From Viridothelium virens (lineage: Eukaryota; Ascomycota; Dothideomycetes; Trypetheliales; Trypetheliaceae): 64,000 nt of DNA. This document shows positions 33,534 to 45,447 of this stretch, piece after piece; position 1 is the first letter of the stretch, and every line of letters begins with the position of its first letter. The position numbers were made by a program, and so were the translations under genes. Location: positions 1 through 64,000 of the forward strand of contig ML991786.1 in NCBI GenBank assembly GCA_010094025.1. The letters are read 5' to 3'. The notes below the pieces were generated by a model. The model made no database searches, was not told the DNA's origin, and saw only the letters and a list, made by a program, of their open reading frames with translations.

Positions 33534-33961
33534 CTACGATTTCGTAATCTCGACTTGGCGCTTGTCAAAGGCGACGTGGTCTTTGATGTGGGTCGCTTTC
33601 TCGAAGGGTTCCGGGTAGTACCACGCAGCGTCTTTGAGACTCTTGCCTATGGGAGGTAAAGTCAGTCTGCCAATCACGGCAAAGCCAGTGCGAAGCGTCG
33701 AGCAATATACCGTTTATATTCAGGTTGTAGTATGAGGACTGTCCCTTCCAGGGACATTTCGTGTGGAGGCTGGAGTCGTTGAAATATTCTCTTTTGACGG
33801 AGCTGGGTTTCGATCCGTTAGATCTTGTCTTCAATCCTTGGGGGTAGATAGAAGTCAGAGGCTGCATACGAGGGGGGGAAGTAGACGTTTCCTTCGACGA
33901 ATTCGAAGTTGTCTGTTTCGGCCACAACCACGCCATCCGCTTTGGCTGTTGCTTTCGGCAT
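33534..33961 (-). CDS. DUF427 domain protein
   Basis: Predicted 98-residue protein from exons 33961-33870, 33802-33711 and 33646-33534, all GT-AG and in phase. It matches the DUF427 family closely: an early VVAETDNFEFVEGNVYFPP, then SLHTKCPWKGQSSYYNL, DAAWYYPEP and KDHVAFDKRQVEI. DUF427 proteins are small beta-rich proteins found in bacteria and fungi; no reaction is established. All hallmark stretches are present and the length is normal, so the gene looks intact. The open frame of exon 1 continues upstream to 34072, but MPKATAKADG at 33961 fits the family start. Confidence 0.9.
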
Positions 33962-34910
33962 GACGGCGTCAGAATCCACGGAGTAGGATCGATATTCATG
34001 AATGTAGCCTTTAATCTTGCAAATTATGCCTGAGCTCGCATAGTACAACAGGAAAGTTGGAAGTGTTGGCAAAGCCCACGACTCTGAAAGACTATATACC
34101 GGTCATAATATCGATATAGAACATGATCCTCGATGATGAGAAATCATCCAAAAAGCACGTCTTACACGGCCTTGCCCATCTGGCCTATTAGGACTTCGAA
34201 GAGTAGAGTAGCGCTGCAGGTGACCCCAGGGCCGTCCCGAGATACCCTGTCTTGGTGTGAAGGAGTGCCGCTATTTGACTTCGATGATAGCCCCGCAAGC
34301 TATGCGCATCTGAAATCAATGCTTGAAGATAAATATGGATGCTTGACTAATCCTGCTGCATCTGGATGTCACTCGGGTTCGGGTCATGATTTGGCGACGA
34401 TAAAAGAGAAGCGTATTGGCAAGGCACGAGATTTAGGAGATTTTCAGAGTCTAGTACTTTTCTGCAACGATGTTTCCCACCAGGAACGAAAGGGGGAAGG
34501 CGCTCCTCACAACTGAAATGGTCGAGGAGGCCCAATGCAGTCTGGTTGACAGCTCAGTGCTAGAGTGTTCTATGGCGGAAGGCCGCCGCAGTGAGCGGAA
34601 AGACTTCGGAATCCATCACAGTGAATTATTTCCGAATCAAGGCCGCGCCCTACATCTTGTCCGGGCCGTTGGACTCTTCAATAAGGAAGAAGTTAATCGT
34701 GAAGATAAAGGTAACAGGCTCTTGTCACTGGTTTGAAGTATCCGAAGACTTCTTGCTTCCTGGATGCTTGCTCGCCAGCGTCGCCACAGTCATCTCTATC
34801 CTCTGCTTGAGTGTAAAAATATTTTTCTACCTCTTCAGTCGCATAAATCTTTCTGTCATTCCTCTCCTTTTCAAAAGAGACATCGAGAGATCTTGTCACC
34901 TGCTCCAGCC
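33962..34910. other. 0.95-kb intergenic region between divergent genes
   Basis: It carries the DUF427 and decarboxylase promoters. Open frames at 34133-34516 and 34470-34736 on the plus strand have no domain, and I do not call them genes. Confidence 0.4.
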
Positions 34911-36620
34911 ATGAATTCCCAACAGTTCCGGGAAGCAGCTCACGCAGCTGTTGACGAAAGTACGCTCTTTCCTCTTCATCTCGTCAAGAAATCCCTTTCT
35001 TTTCTTACAACATGACCCTCTAGTCATCAACTACTACGAAACACTTCCTTCACGTCGTGTTCAGTCCGCCGTTGAACCCGGCTATCTTGCCCCCCTCCTG
35101 CCTGCCGGGCCCCCTGAGGACGGCGAACCCTGGCCATCCATCCAACGCGACATCGAGTCTAAAATCATGCCGGGCCTCACGCATTGGCAATCTCCCAATT
35201 TTATGGCCTGGTTCCCTGCAAACGCTACCTATCCATCCATGCTAGCTGAGCTGTATTCAGCAGCCTTCACTGCCCCAGCGTTCAACTGGCTGTGCTCACC
35301 TGCAGTTACAGAGTTAGAGACTGTGGTTCTTGATTGGCTGGCGAAGATACTGGCTTTACCGGAGTGCTACTTATCGACTGGAGAAGGAGGAGGTGTGATT
35401 CAAGGATCAGCGAGCGAGGCGGTAGTTACGGTCGCAGTAGCGGCGCGAGAACGGTTTGTCAAGCGGAAGTTTGGGGAAATGGCAGAGGGGAACGAGAAGG
35501 ATGAGCTGGTGGGAAGACTGAGGGCGAAGATGGTGGGCTTGGCGAGTGATCAGGCACATAGCTGTTCGCAGAAGGCGATGAACATCGCCGGCACGAAATT
35601 CCGGAGCATTCCAACTAGAAAGGAGAATGAGTTCGCGATGACGGGTGGTGATCTCAGGCAGGCTATCGAGCAGTGTAAAAGGGATGGTCTGGAGCCGTAC
35701 TATCTCACAGTGAGTTTGGGTGCAACGCCGACATGTGCAGTGGATCGATTCGAGGAAATTGCAGAGGTGGCGCAGGAGTATCCCGACATTTGGATCCATG
35801 TAGATGCCGCATACGCAGGAGCGGCATTGGTGTGCGAAGAATATCAGCATCTTACAAAAGCATTTGGATCATTCGACAGCTTTGACATGAATATGCATAA
35901 ATGGCTTTTGACGAACTTCGACGCGAGGTAAGTTAGCTCAGGCCGTACTCTTTTGATAGGTGCGCGTCATACGGAATCAGCTCACAATTTTCTAGCTGTC
36001 TCTTCATTAAAAAGCGATCCGAACTTACATCCGCTCTGAGTATCACTCCCTCGTACCTCCGCAGCAACCAGTACGACGCTGGCCTGGTTACGGATTATCG
36101 CGACTGGCAAATTCCTCTTGGCCGTCGATTCCGCTCTCTCAAGATCTGGTTTGTAATGCGCAGTTATGGCATCAATGGCTTTAAAGCCCACATTCGCCGC
36201 CACGTCAAGCTCGGTGAGATGTTTGCCAATCTAATAAGAGGACGAGGCGATCTGTTCGAGGTTGTAACGCCACCAGCATTCGCACTAACAGTATTCACGA
36301 TAAAGCCGAGGAAGGGCCAGAAAGGTGATGAGAAAGCGGCAGAAGTGACGAATGGTTTCACACCAGACGCAGGGGATCAAGACGTCGTGGAGGCGAACAG
36401 AATCACGAAGGAAGTCTATGAACGTGTCAACGCCAGCGGGGAGATCTTCTTAACAAGCGGTGTCGTTGCCGGAATTTACGCTATCAGAGTTGTGAGCGCT
36501 AATGAGCGGACGGAAGAAAAGTATCTCCAAAAGGCGTTTGATATCTTGGTGAAGACAGCGGAGGAGGTATTGGAAAAGGATAAACCAAACAGCGTACAAA
36601 ATGGGGATGTAAAGCTATAG
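34911..36620 (+). CDS. Aromatic-L-amino-acid decarboxylase, PLP group II
   Basis: Predicted 525-residue PLP-dependent decarboxylase from exons 34911-34959, 35024-35927 and 35996-36620, all in phase. It fits the group that turns tryptophan, tyrosine, DOPA or phenylalanine into the amine with release of CO2. Family marks in order: HWQSPNFMAWFPANATYPSM, FNWLCSPAVTELE, GGVIQGSASEA, the stacking histidine in LASDQAHSC, WIHVDAAYAGAAL, and the Schiff-base lysine in FDMNMHKWLLTNFD. The substrate-shaping YDAGLVTDYRDWQIPLGRRF and the C-terminal small domain are present. Which amino acid it prefers cannot be read from sequence by eye. No tailoring enzymes for an alkaloid pathway lie next to it; the nearest genes are DUF427 and TOM40. 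Confidence 0.93.
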
Positions 36621-37202
36621 AACGTGTCGCCGAGCACGCTCTCCTAATAAGCGCCCATTACGAATCGCTTCGAAAGATGGGCGATAAATTTGGTTTGGGG
36701 TAAGAGGGAGAGAGCTTCAGATCTTGGTTTCATAGATGTGACGGTGGTTCTGCTTGGGGAAGTTTCAGCAGACTTTCTTCCATGCATAAGCCGTGAGAAT
36801 TCTCCCCTCAGCATAGCTAGCGAATGTAGAATAGAATAGAGATATCACAACTCTCAATCTCACTAATAGAGAGTCGAACTTGGGTTTCAGTAACTCGCAT
36901 GTATATATGTACAAGGGAGCGGTAATACCCATCCCTGCCGCGCTGATGGCAGCAAAACCGCTTCCCAGCTCCCAGATCTATGCAGACAAAGAGAAAGACA
37001 TGGCCGTTGACTGTGCAGGGCAGAACAAAGACCAGCAACGAAGCCATGAAAACATGTTGGAGAGAAATGCCACAAGGCTTCTAATACAAGAATGATTGAA
37101 AGTGAGGGAATTACGTGTTACGACTCTGCGACCACGTTCATCTACGTTTGGTCGGAGTGGAGGATTAGTACTTTTCGCAAAGTAGTACAGGAAGGAGCGC
37201 GC
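36621..37202. other. Intergenic region, tail to tail
   Basis: About 580 bases between the convergent decarboxylase and TOM40 genes, probably two 3' untranslated regions. Nothing more is visible. Confidence 0.4.
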
Positions 37203-38527
37203 TTAGAAAGGTGGCGTGGGCGCGTTTTGAGCTTTCTCTTGTTCAGCCATGACTTCTTCGCCGGCCGCTTCGATGGAGACACCGAGGCCGATTTTGGCTT
37301 GATTCTGTAATTTGTTAGTCTGTTGAGCTTGCAGTTGTAAGACCCTAAACAAGTCTGTTAGGCCACTTTGCAACTCACCTTCACATGATCTAATTCCCCC
37401 GCAAACGTAATCTGCACCGGATTTGCAACACGCTTCTCCAGTAAACACCCTAACTTTCCTTGGCTGTCGACCTGAGCGCGGAAGCTACTCGCCCGGAAAT
37501 CGTATTTCGCCCCCAACGTTGCAACTCCTTCCCTCTTGGCTCCCCCAGCACCCATCATCGCTCCCCCGCCGCCTCCAGGCGCTCCACTCAGCCCAGTAAA
37601 TTGCAGATTCAGGTCTACACCTGCCTCGACCTTCTCCGTCAGCCGTCGCCAGTAACTTGTCTGGACCGCGCCCGAGGCCAGATACTGCATGCTCCCAATC
37701 CAGTCATCCCCCTTATAACGCGCCGCATAGCTTACGGCAGCTTGCGGTCCCTCACTCGCATTTGCGCGCTGCCATACAGCCTCTAGCCCGAGCGCTAGCC
37801 GGGGGGTCACGCTTTGTAGGTAGCTAGCGATGTAGATGCCCGTGAGGCGATCGTCGAAAAGCCATGGGTTGACGGCTTTTAGGGAGGCGGAGAAGTCGAG
37901 GCCGGTGTAGTCGTTTTCGATTGAGATCATGGCGCCACCGGTGGCGCCGGGAGCAATCTGGGTGGAGGTTTTGGTGACGAAGGAAGGATTCCAGCGGTAG
38001 TTGAAGCGGCCTTGTAGGCTGCGGTCCGAGTCGAGGGTGGCTTGCATGAAGACCTAGTATAGGTGGATTGTTTAGAGAAGTGCATACGAGAGACGTCAGG
38101 GGTTAAGGGTTATGCGAACCTTGGACGAGCCATAGATGGCTGCGAATGCGTATGGAGGGAGTTGTTGGGAACCCTGGGAAAAGGCATGAGACACCTGAAA
38201 GAGAGGATTCACACTCGTTGTTTTGGTCAAGTCTGCTCTTAGCCCAGAGAAGATGAGATTGGTAAGGAGGACGCCTCGTGAGAGTTCGGATGCGATGTTG
38301 TCGACAGTGCCGGGGTTCGGGAGACCGAGAGCTTCTCTTCGTGATTGGAAGTAGTTGTAGGAATTTGATAATGATCGCGAGATGGCATTTTGGGAGAGGA
38401 AGTCGAGGGAACCTCCTAGAGCACTAGAACCTTTCTCTATAGCGACGGTGCTTTTTTCGCGGGCGAAATTACTGGTTTGCGCTATGCTCTCAGCAGCGAA
38501 GTCGGTTGGTGTCTGGGGAGAAGTCAT
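37203..38527 (-). CDS. TOM40: Mitochondrial import pore protein Tom40
   Basis: Predicted 394-residue beta-barrel of the outer mitochondrial membrane, the protein-conducting pore of the TOM complex. Exons are 38527-38120, 38053-37379 and 37304-37203, all phase 0. The N-terminal cytosolic/helical part contains [20 protein letters not shown], a typical Tom40/porin entry. The barrel follows with alternating strands, including [34 protein letters not shown] and [21 protein letters not shown] Gly/Met-rich loop ([18 protein letters not shown]) is a common fungal feature between late strands. The C-terminus ([18 protein letters not shown]) has the final strand with the beta-signal. It starts 626 bases from the divergent PFK-2 gene. 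Confidence 0.95.
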
Positions 38528-39153
38528 GACGCAGAAAGGAGAGGAAGGATGTAGATGAGGCGCGAAAAGAAATATCTAATTCTTCAAGTTGCCTCTAAAG
38601 ATGGATGCAAATTCCAATTCAGAAACGGGATATGCTGTGGAAGGATGGCAGGGAGAGCTAGGTGCTACGCTGTGTGAGGCACCTGAGCTTTGGTCGAGGT
38701 CGACGATAATTTTCGCCAATCGAATTGAGATGACAGCGGCGGGTTAGGAACATCTCAGTCCTGCGAAGTTGTCTTCCCAGATCACCTTGAGCCATTCATT
38801 CGCGAGCCACACACACTGCACCAGCCACACCTCCACCTTCTCAACAGTGGCGCCGGAAGACTACACCGACGGAGGCAATCGCTCAGTCCATGCTGACATC
38901 AATCGCACCGTTCACTGGCACGTTGAGGCAGGTGTGCCAGACTCCAGTGATCACTTTCCTTGTGGACTTCCCCAAACGATCACGGCTCAACTGCATCAGG
39001 TATCAGACGATACACTCATAAAGTGGCCCCTCACCAAGGTGTATTTCTTGGGTAGCGAACTATGCGAGATTCACCAGACCGCGGCGTATGACGGCGAGAG
39101 ACAGTGTTCTGTATTTATAAACTGAAAAGCATCATCAATCGTCTTCATCCGCC
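38528..39153. promoter_or_regulatory. Intergenic promoter region between TOM40 and the PFK-2 gene
   Basis: 626 bases between divergent starts. The open frame 38769-39125 on the plus strand has no family likeness and ends before the PFK-2 start; it might be an upstream reading frame in a long 5' leader, but there is no proof. Confidence 0.4.
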
Positions 39154-41100
39154 ATGGATACTCTCTTGTATGCACTCTCTTTTCGATCATCCCAGTTCTC
39201 TTGCCCTGCACGCGCCTAGCCATATCAAGTAATTAAAGACTACTGACATTTGCCTAGGACAGCCGACCTGATGGCCAACTCGCCGCACTTTCGGCGGAGG
39301 TCGAGTACCTTCGTTGATGCTATTCATGATCTTCCAGAAAAAGAAGCCATGGCACCCGCTCAGCTCTATAGCACCGAATCCGGAAGACTATTCCATTCTG
39401 GACGAATTGTCATCTCTACGGTGGGTCTACCAGCCCGAGGGAAGACTCACATCTCTGTTGCGATGGCTCGGTACTTGCGCTGGCTTGGAGTCAAGACTCG
39501 AATTTTCCACCTAGGGGACTACAGACGGGCCACGGTAGGTCCTCAAGGCGAGATTCCCCAAGATTACTTTCATGTCAATGCATCCCCGCCCACAATCTTG
39601 CTCCGACAAAAGATTCTAAAGCGCTGTCGAGAAGATATCTACCACTTTCTCGAGCATGAGAATGGCCAGGTCGCCATCTATGATGCGGTTAACCCGGTGT
39701 CGTCAGGACGCCAAGCCCTCGCCAAGGAATTTGCGAAGCGTCAAGTTCAGACATTGTTTATTGAATCTCATTGTACGGATGAGCGTATCATTGAAGAAAA
39801 TGTACGAAGCGTTAAGATCTCTTCTCCTGATTACAAGGGTTGGGAGTCCCAAGACGCAGTAAAAGATTATCTCAGACGAATAGCTGCCCGCCACCCAGAC
39901 TTTGAGACCATGGAGGAGCAACATCTTCACTGGATCAAGATGATCAACGCTGGAGAGCGTGTAATCGTAAACAATTGCGCCTTCGGATATCTGTCACAAC
40001 GGATTGTCTTCTATCTGCTAAACCTACACATTAAATCTCGTCAGACTTACTTCGTCCGAGCTGGGACTACCAAAACCGAGGATTCATATAAGGCTGATGC
40101 TTCGCTCTCAGACGAGGGCAAGGATTACGCTAAGAAGCTGTCAGAGGCGCTCACCAGCCATCGTGAACACGAACGCCAACAGCTTATCGCTAGAGGTGGA
40201 CCGGACACAGCATTAAAGCCCCTCACCATCTGGACTTCGACGCGGAAAAGAACGATGGAGACGGCAGAGTATCTCGAGGAAAAGGGGTATCGTGTCCGGC
40301 AGCGCGCGCAAATGAGCCAACTGAACCCCGGCGTGTGCGAAAAAATGTCCGAGGAAAGAATTAGGGAAGAGTATCCGCAAGAAGTGGAGAAGCACGAGCA
40401 AGACCCATACCATCACCGATACCCTCGAGCTGAGGTATGCGCTTCTACTTCCTCGACTCTGATAGAAATCTACTCACAATCACAAAGTCCTACCACGACC
40501 TTGCTGTCCGCCTTGAACCCATTATCCTCGAACTCGAGCGTGAACAGAACGATCTTCTCATCATTGCTCATGAGAGCGTTCTTCGCGTTCTATATGGCTA
40601 TCTTATGGCCTGTAACGCTCACGACATACCAACGCTAGACTTTCCCCGGGATGAGATCCTTGAGGTATGCCCAATTCTTCCCTTCTCACACACTCATTTC
40701 GATCCAACCTCTCACCTAGCTATCTACTCCCCCTCACCCTTTGAACCCCCTCTTTTACCCAATATAAACTCTTTGTCTCCCCAAGAACGAGTCATATTCC
40801 ACTCCCACATCTATGCTATCCGGATCCGGACTCCGATTAATTGCAATTCCACACCCACAGATCATCCCCGCTTCCTATCAAAACGAAACAAAACGCATCC
40901 ACATCCCGGGTTTGCCCTCACCAATTATTCCTGCCAGTCCAGAAGGCATCCAGATCCCCGTCCCACCCAGTGGTGCCGTCTCGCCCTTTAGCGGCATCGG
41001 CACGCCGCAGAATGGCTCTCGCACCCCCATCCCCGGTAATATGTCGCCGAAGCCAGGAGTGGGGAGTTCGTTGAAAATGGTGTTGTCGCCGCCACCTTGA
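39154..41100 (+). CDS. 6-phosphofructo-2-kinase (bisphosphatase half lacks catalytic His)
   Basis: Predicted 535-residue PFKFB-type protein from exons 39154-39167 (only 14 bases), 39258-40434, 40488-40664 and 40861-41100, all in phase. The kinase half makes fructose 2,6-bisphosphate, the activator of glycolytic phosphofructokinase. It shows Walker A GLPARGKTH (residues 61-69), RIFHLGDYRR, AIYDAVNPVSSGR and FIESHCTDERII. The phosphatase half starts at YFVRAGTTKTEDSY: where active enzymes have an Arg-His-Gly phospho-histidine motif, Ala273 replaces the His. The second histidine (IIAHESVLRVLYGYL) and the Arg of TIWTSTRKRTMETAEYL remain. The protein is therefore probably a kinase without phosphatase activity, as is known for yeast Pfk26, which lost the same His. 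The Pro/Ser-rich tail (about 80 residues, exon 4) is a likely site of phosphorylation. Confidence 0.93.
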
Positions 41101-41704
41101 GGTTGAGTGTGACGGAGTGTGGCGGAGTTTGATCATGTGTATGTGTGGGGAAGGGGTAGGGAGTTTCGGCGTGATCAGATAGCATGGAATCTCGGAATTT
41201 ATATGCGAGGTACCCGTATTTGAACGAGAGGTCGATGTTTTCTGTCCCGTAAGCTGCTCTCTTACCTGGTGTTGAAGGATGTGCAGAGATGGGTGTCCGT
41301 TTGCATTGATATTGCATGATAGATTGAAAACCATTGTCAATACATGAAGTGGCCAATGTTTGCTGTGAGCCCCATTAAATCTTTACTGCTACCATACTGA
41401 GATGCAAGAGTGTGAGAACTTGGAAGAATCCTGACAGTACCAGCTCGCTTTTTGGTGACCCTCTGGAAAATTTGGCCATCGTGCTTCGCATCGCAGACAG
41501 CATTCTGAAAATTTGACCACTTCAGCAATCACGACAACTGGATGCCATGGTGCACTGTACAAGACAAGCGTGTCTAAGAAATCTTTGAGATCATCAGGAT
41601 TCCGCACGTCGGCTCTATATATCCTGCAGAGTATGAGGGTATCCTGGGCTATGAAACTGGTAAGAAGTATAAATCGATCCCATAAGGCATTCGCAGCAAC
41701 GCAA
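41101..41704. other. Intergenic region, tail to tail
   Basis: About 600 bases between the convergent PFK-2 and caspase-like genes. No feature seen. It marks the change from the housekeeping segment to the accessory block. Confidence 0.4.
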
Positions 41705-43098
41705 TCATTCAGCGCTAGAGTCCTCAGAGTGAGCTTCACTAGAATCCTCCGGATGATCTTCGCTTAAGGGTACACTGATTGCCGGCGACACTGGTAGCGT
41801 TGAAGCGGACATTTGAGGATTTTGAGCCCCGACCTGGGATAATTTGCGGCGCTTTTGGCTCTTCTGATACCAGAAAGCGCCAAGATCTGCTACGTTCCGC
41901 CATCGAGTCGACTTCCATACTGAGTCCTTTCCAAGGAGGTCGATGCGGTGAGATAAAAGCTGGCGATCCTGCACCATGTCTTTGAGACAGCGAGCAACAT
42001 CATAGATCTTCTCGTTGTTGCAATCGTCAAAGTGGAAGCGTAGGTCGATGTAGGATGCCTTCTCAGCGCGATTCGGATCCTCGCGTTCCTCGGCTGGAAT
42101 AGCAGGCGGCTTGGTACCGTATGGAGCAATCACGATATGACTGGAGCTAGGCATACGCTCGGTTAATTGTGGTATCTGGCGCTTGGGAAAGTTCTGGTGC
42201 TCCATAATCGTTCGCCTAAGTTCAGAGGTCGTAAAAAAAGATCTCTCTTGGGAATGAAGCTTCTGAAGCTTCTCAAGCGCCCAGCACAAAGCTGTCGTAA
42301 ATGAATCGTCCCCTGGTGGTCGAGTGGTCATTTCTGCAGTGCATGCGGCAAGAGATTCAAACCGCTTCGTTGCGTGTGATCGTCCTAACAGACCAGCATG
42401 GCAACAATCGAAAATGAGTAAAACGTCCGCCTCGGCATTCGCTATATTCTTTTCGGCTTCGTCCCACATGATTGTATTACGAAATTTCTCCTTCGGCTTT
42501 TGTTCTTGCGTCGTTTGACTTAGAAGGCTGTGTTAGTATGGATTGAAATCAACAGGTGATCTGATCAGTCCTCTTACCCTACTAGTCGCAACTGTGTCTC
42601 ATGTTGCTCTGCATCATCTGACCGATGGGCCCAACCGTGTCCTGCATAATATATGATCAAAAGGACGCTGCTCCTTTCATCCTCGAAGTCGCTGAGAAAG
42701 TTGACAAGATGTTGGACTATCTGTAGCTGGGCTCGGATCTTATTGCTCAACTTCTTGTTCCGAACTTTAAACCCGTACAGTTCCTTGAAGATCTTGCTAA
42801 GTTGTTCGACCTGCATATCTTTAACATGTTGTTCTAGGAACGAGAGCATCTCATGACTCACCTTCTTTTTCGTTTGCAAGTCATTGCAAGTATCATCCCA
42901 TGAAAGCATTAGAACGGCAACCTTGTCGTAATGTACGAATTTAGGCTTATGCTGCATGATTTCTTCCCAGCGGACATGAAGCTCTTGTTCTGCTTGGCTC
43001 GATTGCTTATTTGAAGGCTGTACAGGACTCCCACTATGCGACAGTGTGTTCTGGCTTGGCATGACTGGGCCGGGTATCGTCAGGGCCATGTTTGGCAC
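41705..43098 (-). CDS. Caspase-like cysteine protease (peptidase C14 / metacaspase-like)
   Basis: Predicted 444-residue protein (441 from the second ATG at 43089) from exons 43098-42578 and 42518-41705, in phase. It is a clan CD caspase-fold protease: a beta-strand start KVAVLMLSWDDTCNDLQ, then the catalytic histidine in LLIIYYAGHG (His154) and the catalytic cysteine in ADVLLIFDCCHAG (Cys213). The p10-like region continues with SFTTALCWALEKL and FFTTSELRRTIM. There is no LSD1-type zinc finger and no Pro/Gln-rich prodomain, so it is not a classical type I metacaspase. A C-terminal half of about 170 residues with YIDLRFHFDDCNNEKIYD and a Ser/Glu-rich tail is typical of fungal caspase-domain proteins of unknown target. 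Whether it cuts after Arg/Lys or Asp cannot be read here. It sits beside genes of STAND type, in keeping with a possible role in regulated cell death (inference). Confidence 0.85.
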
Positions 43099-44496
43099 AC
43101 GACCGTAGTATCGGTAAATTCTTTGTAGTAATGTAGCACGCTTTTGAGGAATTGAGACAGTGATACTGATGGAATCAGGCTTTTCGGGTCCTAGATATAT
43201 TGCTGAGACACAAGTAATGGACGGTCACATAAGCTAAGAAACGCTTTGTAATCGCACTGCCTCAGGATGTGAGACTCACACACAGTCAAAAACTGCAAGC
43301 TGCGTCCTCATCGTGACAGCCTTGCAATTTTCGATGCTGGATCTCTAAGTCTCATGACGGGGCTGGTCATTGGAAGCCCGCACTTCAATGTAGAGCGTGG
43401 CGAAGTCACCGTAAAGCTATTAGCTGAGGCGGAGTAATATTAGGAGGTGCATGCGGGGAAGGTGGCGTTGTACTTATACATATACAAATTTATTCGTTCG
43501 ATGTCTAGAATGTGCAGAAGTGCGCTTCCATACAAAAGTTATCTATGAATCGGCGCCAGGCGAGCAAAAAGGGTTAAAGCTCGAGGATAACCCGCCAAAT
43601 CCTATGCACTAAAGCTCCTGTATCGATCTGTCTCTTTCAGAAGAAGAAAAAAAATATTGTCTATTGGAGGATGCCGTAGACGTAACACGCAGGAGTGTGA
43701 CGTAGAGACAGAGAATGGAGATCTGATCAGATGAGAAGCTAAGCCAGAGTACGGTAAGTGCAGGATTCTCGGCCGTACGCACGGCGCAATATCTCTTCTA
43801 CTATGCACGACAGGGGGCACGATGGTTATGAAGTACTTTAGAAGAATACAATTGACTTCTTCAGGGGGTCCGCATGATAGTGGCCAATGGCAAACACTCC
43901 ATACAATGATTTGACTTGTATCAAGTCCGATGGTGATGAGCTAGTGATCGAATAGGCATAGCTGAGCTGTATAAGACAGGCTTCAAAGATTGGTAAAGCG
44001 TAGTCGCCATTTTATTACGGAATACCTATCTAGTCTTAACTTCAAAGGGCAGGTTTTAAATGACCAATCCGTGAGAAGCTACGATAGAGTCGGCATATTC
44101 CAGGCGATCTGACTACGTAGCATGAACCTTCTACGACTGGGGTCAAGCTGGGACTCCATCATGAAGTGTTTCGAGGCTGTAACATTTGATTGACCACCCC
44201 ACTTTTTGAGGCTCTTGTATAGTGATGATTTGTGCTCGAGCTCGGGAGGTGTGGTTGCACATGAAGACGATTGGCCCCCACCCTGCAGTCATTATCAAGC
44301 CTCAAATACTATCATTCGCCTTGCCGCCTCTTTGGGCCACTTTGACGAGAAGGTGGATGTATATAAACAAGCGAAAGCTGCACTGCGTGTTCACCGGTTA
44401 GAAAGCCTTGCAAGGCACACTCTACAACTTGCTCGCGCCCGATCGTGGCTACCAGATTGTGAATTTAGACTGGAGCGAAATGGCTGTGATAGGCTC
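43099..44496. other. 1.4-kb gene-free stretch
   Basis: It carries the promoter of the caspase-like gene. The open frame 44206-44556 on the plus strand overlaps the small gene at 44497, but its upstream part has no likeness to known proteins; it could be an N-terminal extension of that gene. Confidence 0.35.
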
Positions 44497-44857
44497 ATGG
44501 CTTCTGGACAGGCAGTAAGTATTGCAGATCTATCTTATCCTCAGGCACCCTCCTAACAGATCTAGACCACTCAAGGCTCAGGCGACCGCGCATACTGGCC
44601 TGCCACTGGGGAAAATGCGATCGTAAGTCTGCCTCAGGATATAACCCTTGCTTCTGCAGTGTTAACCAGACAAGTAGCCGCCAGCTGGATTTAAAGACGG
44701 TGGAAAAGCCTGGCTGCGGAAATCGAATGGAGAAAACTTACTCGTGACTATTGCCGCTAGTCGCAAAGGGCACTCGGGCTGGGAGTACAAGTTGAAAGAC
44801 AAAGAGGGGAATGCAGTAAACTCGGGCGCCTGGACCAGTGAAGATGACCTCAAGTAA
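44497..44857 (+). CDS. Small unknown protein, 84 residues, three exons
   Basis: Spliced from 44497-44514, 44566-44622 and 44678-44857; all three exons are short, and no single open frame shows the protein. The introns have GT-AG ends and keep phase. The product starts MASGQATTQGSGDRAYWPA and ends in a beta-rich module: GGKAWLRKSNGENLLVTIA, then GWEYKLKDKEGNAVNSGAW and TSEDDLK before the stop. The alternation of charged and hydrophobic residues and the turn spacing suggest a small SH3- or Tudor-like barrel, but that is inference. I have the impression of a small fungal family with this layout but cannot name it. No signal peptide. It lies between the caspase-like and DUF6594 genes. The first exon is uncertain. 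Confidence 0.5.
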
Positions 44858-45447
44858 ATGTAAGAGTTTGCGAAAGAATCGATGTGCTTGGCTGCCTTTT
44901 TTCTGCTTGAAGGTACGGGAAATGCGAGGCGCTCCAGTTTAGTTACCCGTATGAGGCCGCTCAAGCAAGGCTGGGTGACAGTAGAAGTTGCTATATAGAA
45001 TTGAGAATTTCCTCAACCGATTTGAGTTGCTTGACACCTTCTCTAAGTTCCGCTTTTATACATGTGAAATCGAGTGTTGTCTCAAAGATTTACATGGATC
45101 GGTCTAAAGATGAGGTTCGGGAATTGGAGGAGGGTCTCCAGTGCACTGACCTAGAAAAGTCACCGACTTTATTTTCCCCCACCTCCACAACAAAGTCACA
45201 AAGCCCGTTTTTCCCCGGTGAAGGCCGAGGACGAGGTCTGTGAATCTGCCTTGCCATTTGCATTGACCGAAACGCTGATGCGGAACAGAAAACGAGCCTC
45301 GCAATGCGTGGAATCCTATCTCATCTCTTTGGGCGGCCCTGCGTCTTACCTCTAAGCGTCTGTCAAAGCGCAGCGCAGCATCCGATTCCAAAAAGCCTAG
45401 CGCAGCACCTAACTCCGTATTGGTAAGGCAGCGTAAGTAGTGTTCGC
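44858..45447. other. Intergenic region before the DUF6594 gene
   Basis: 590 bases, probably the promoter of the DUF6594 gene. Open frames on both strands here (for example minus 45104-45526) have no domain. Confidence 0.35.
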
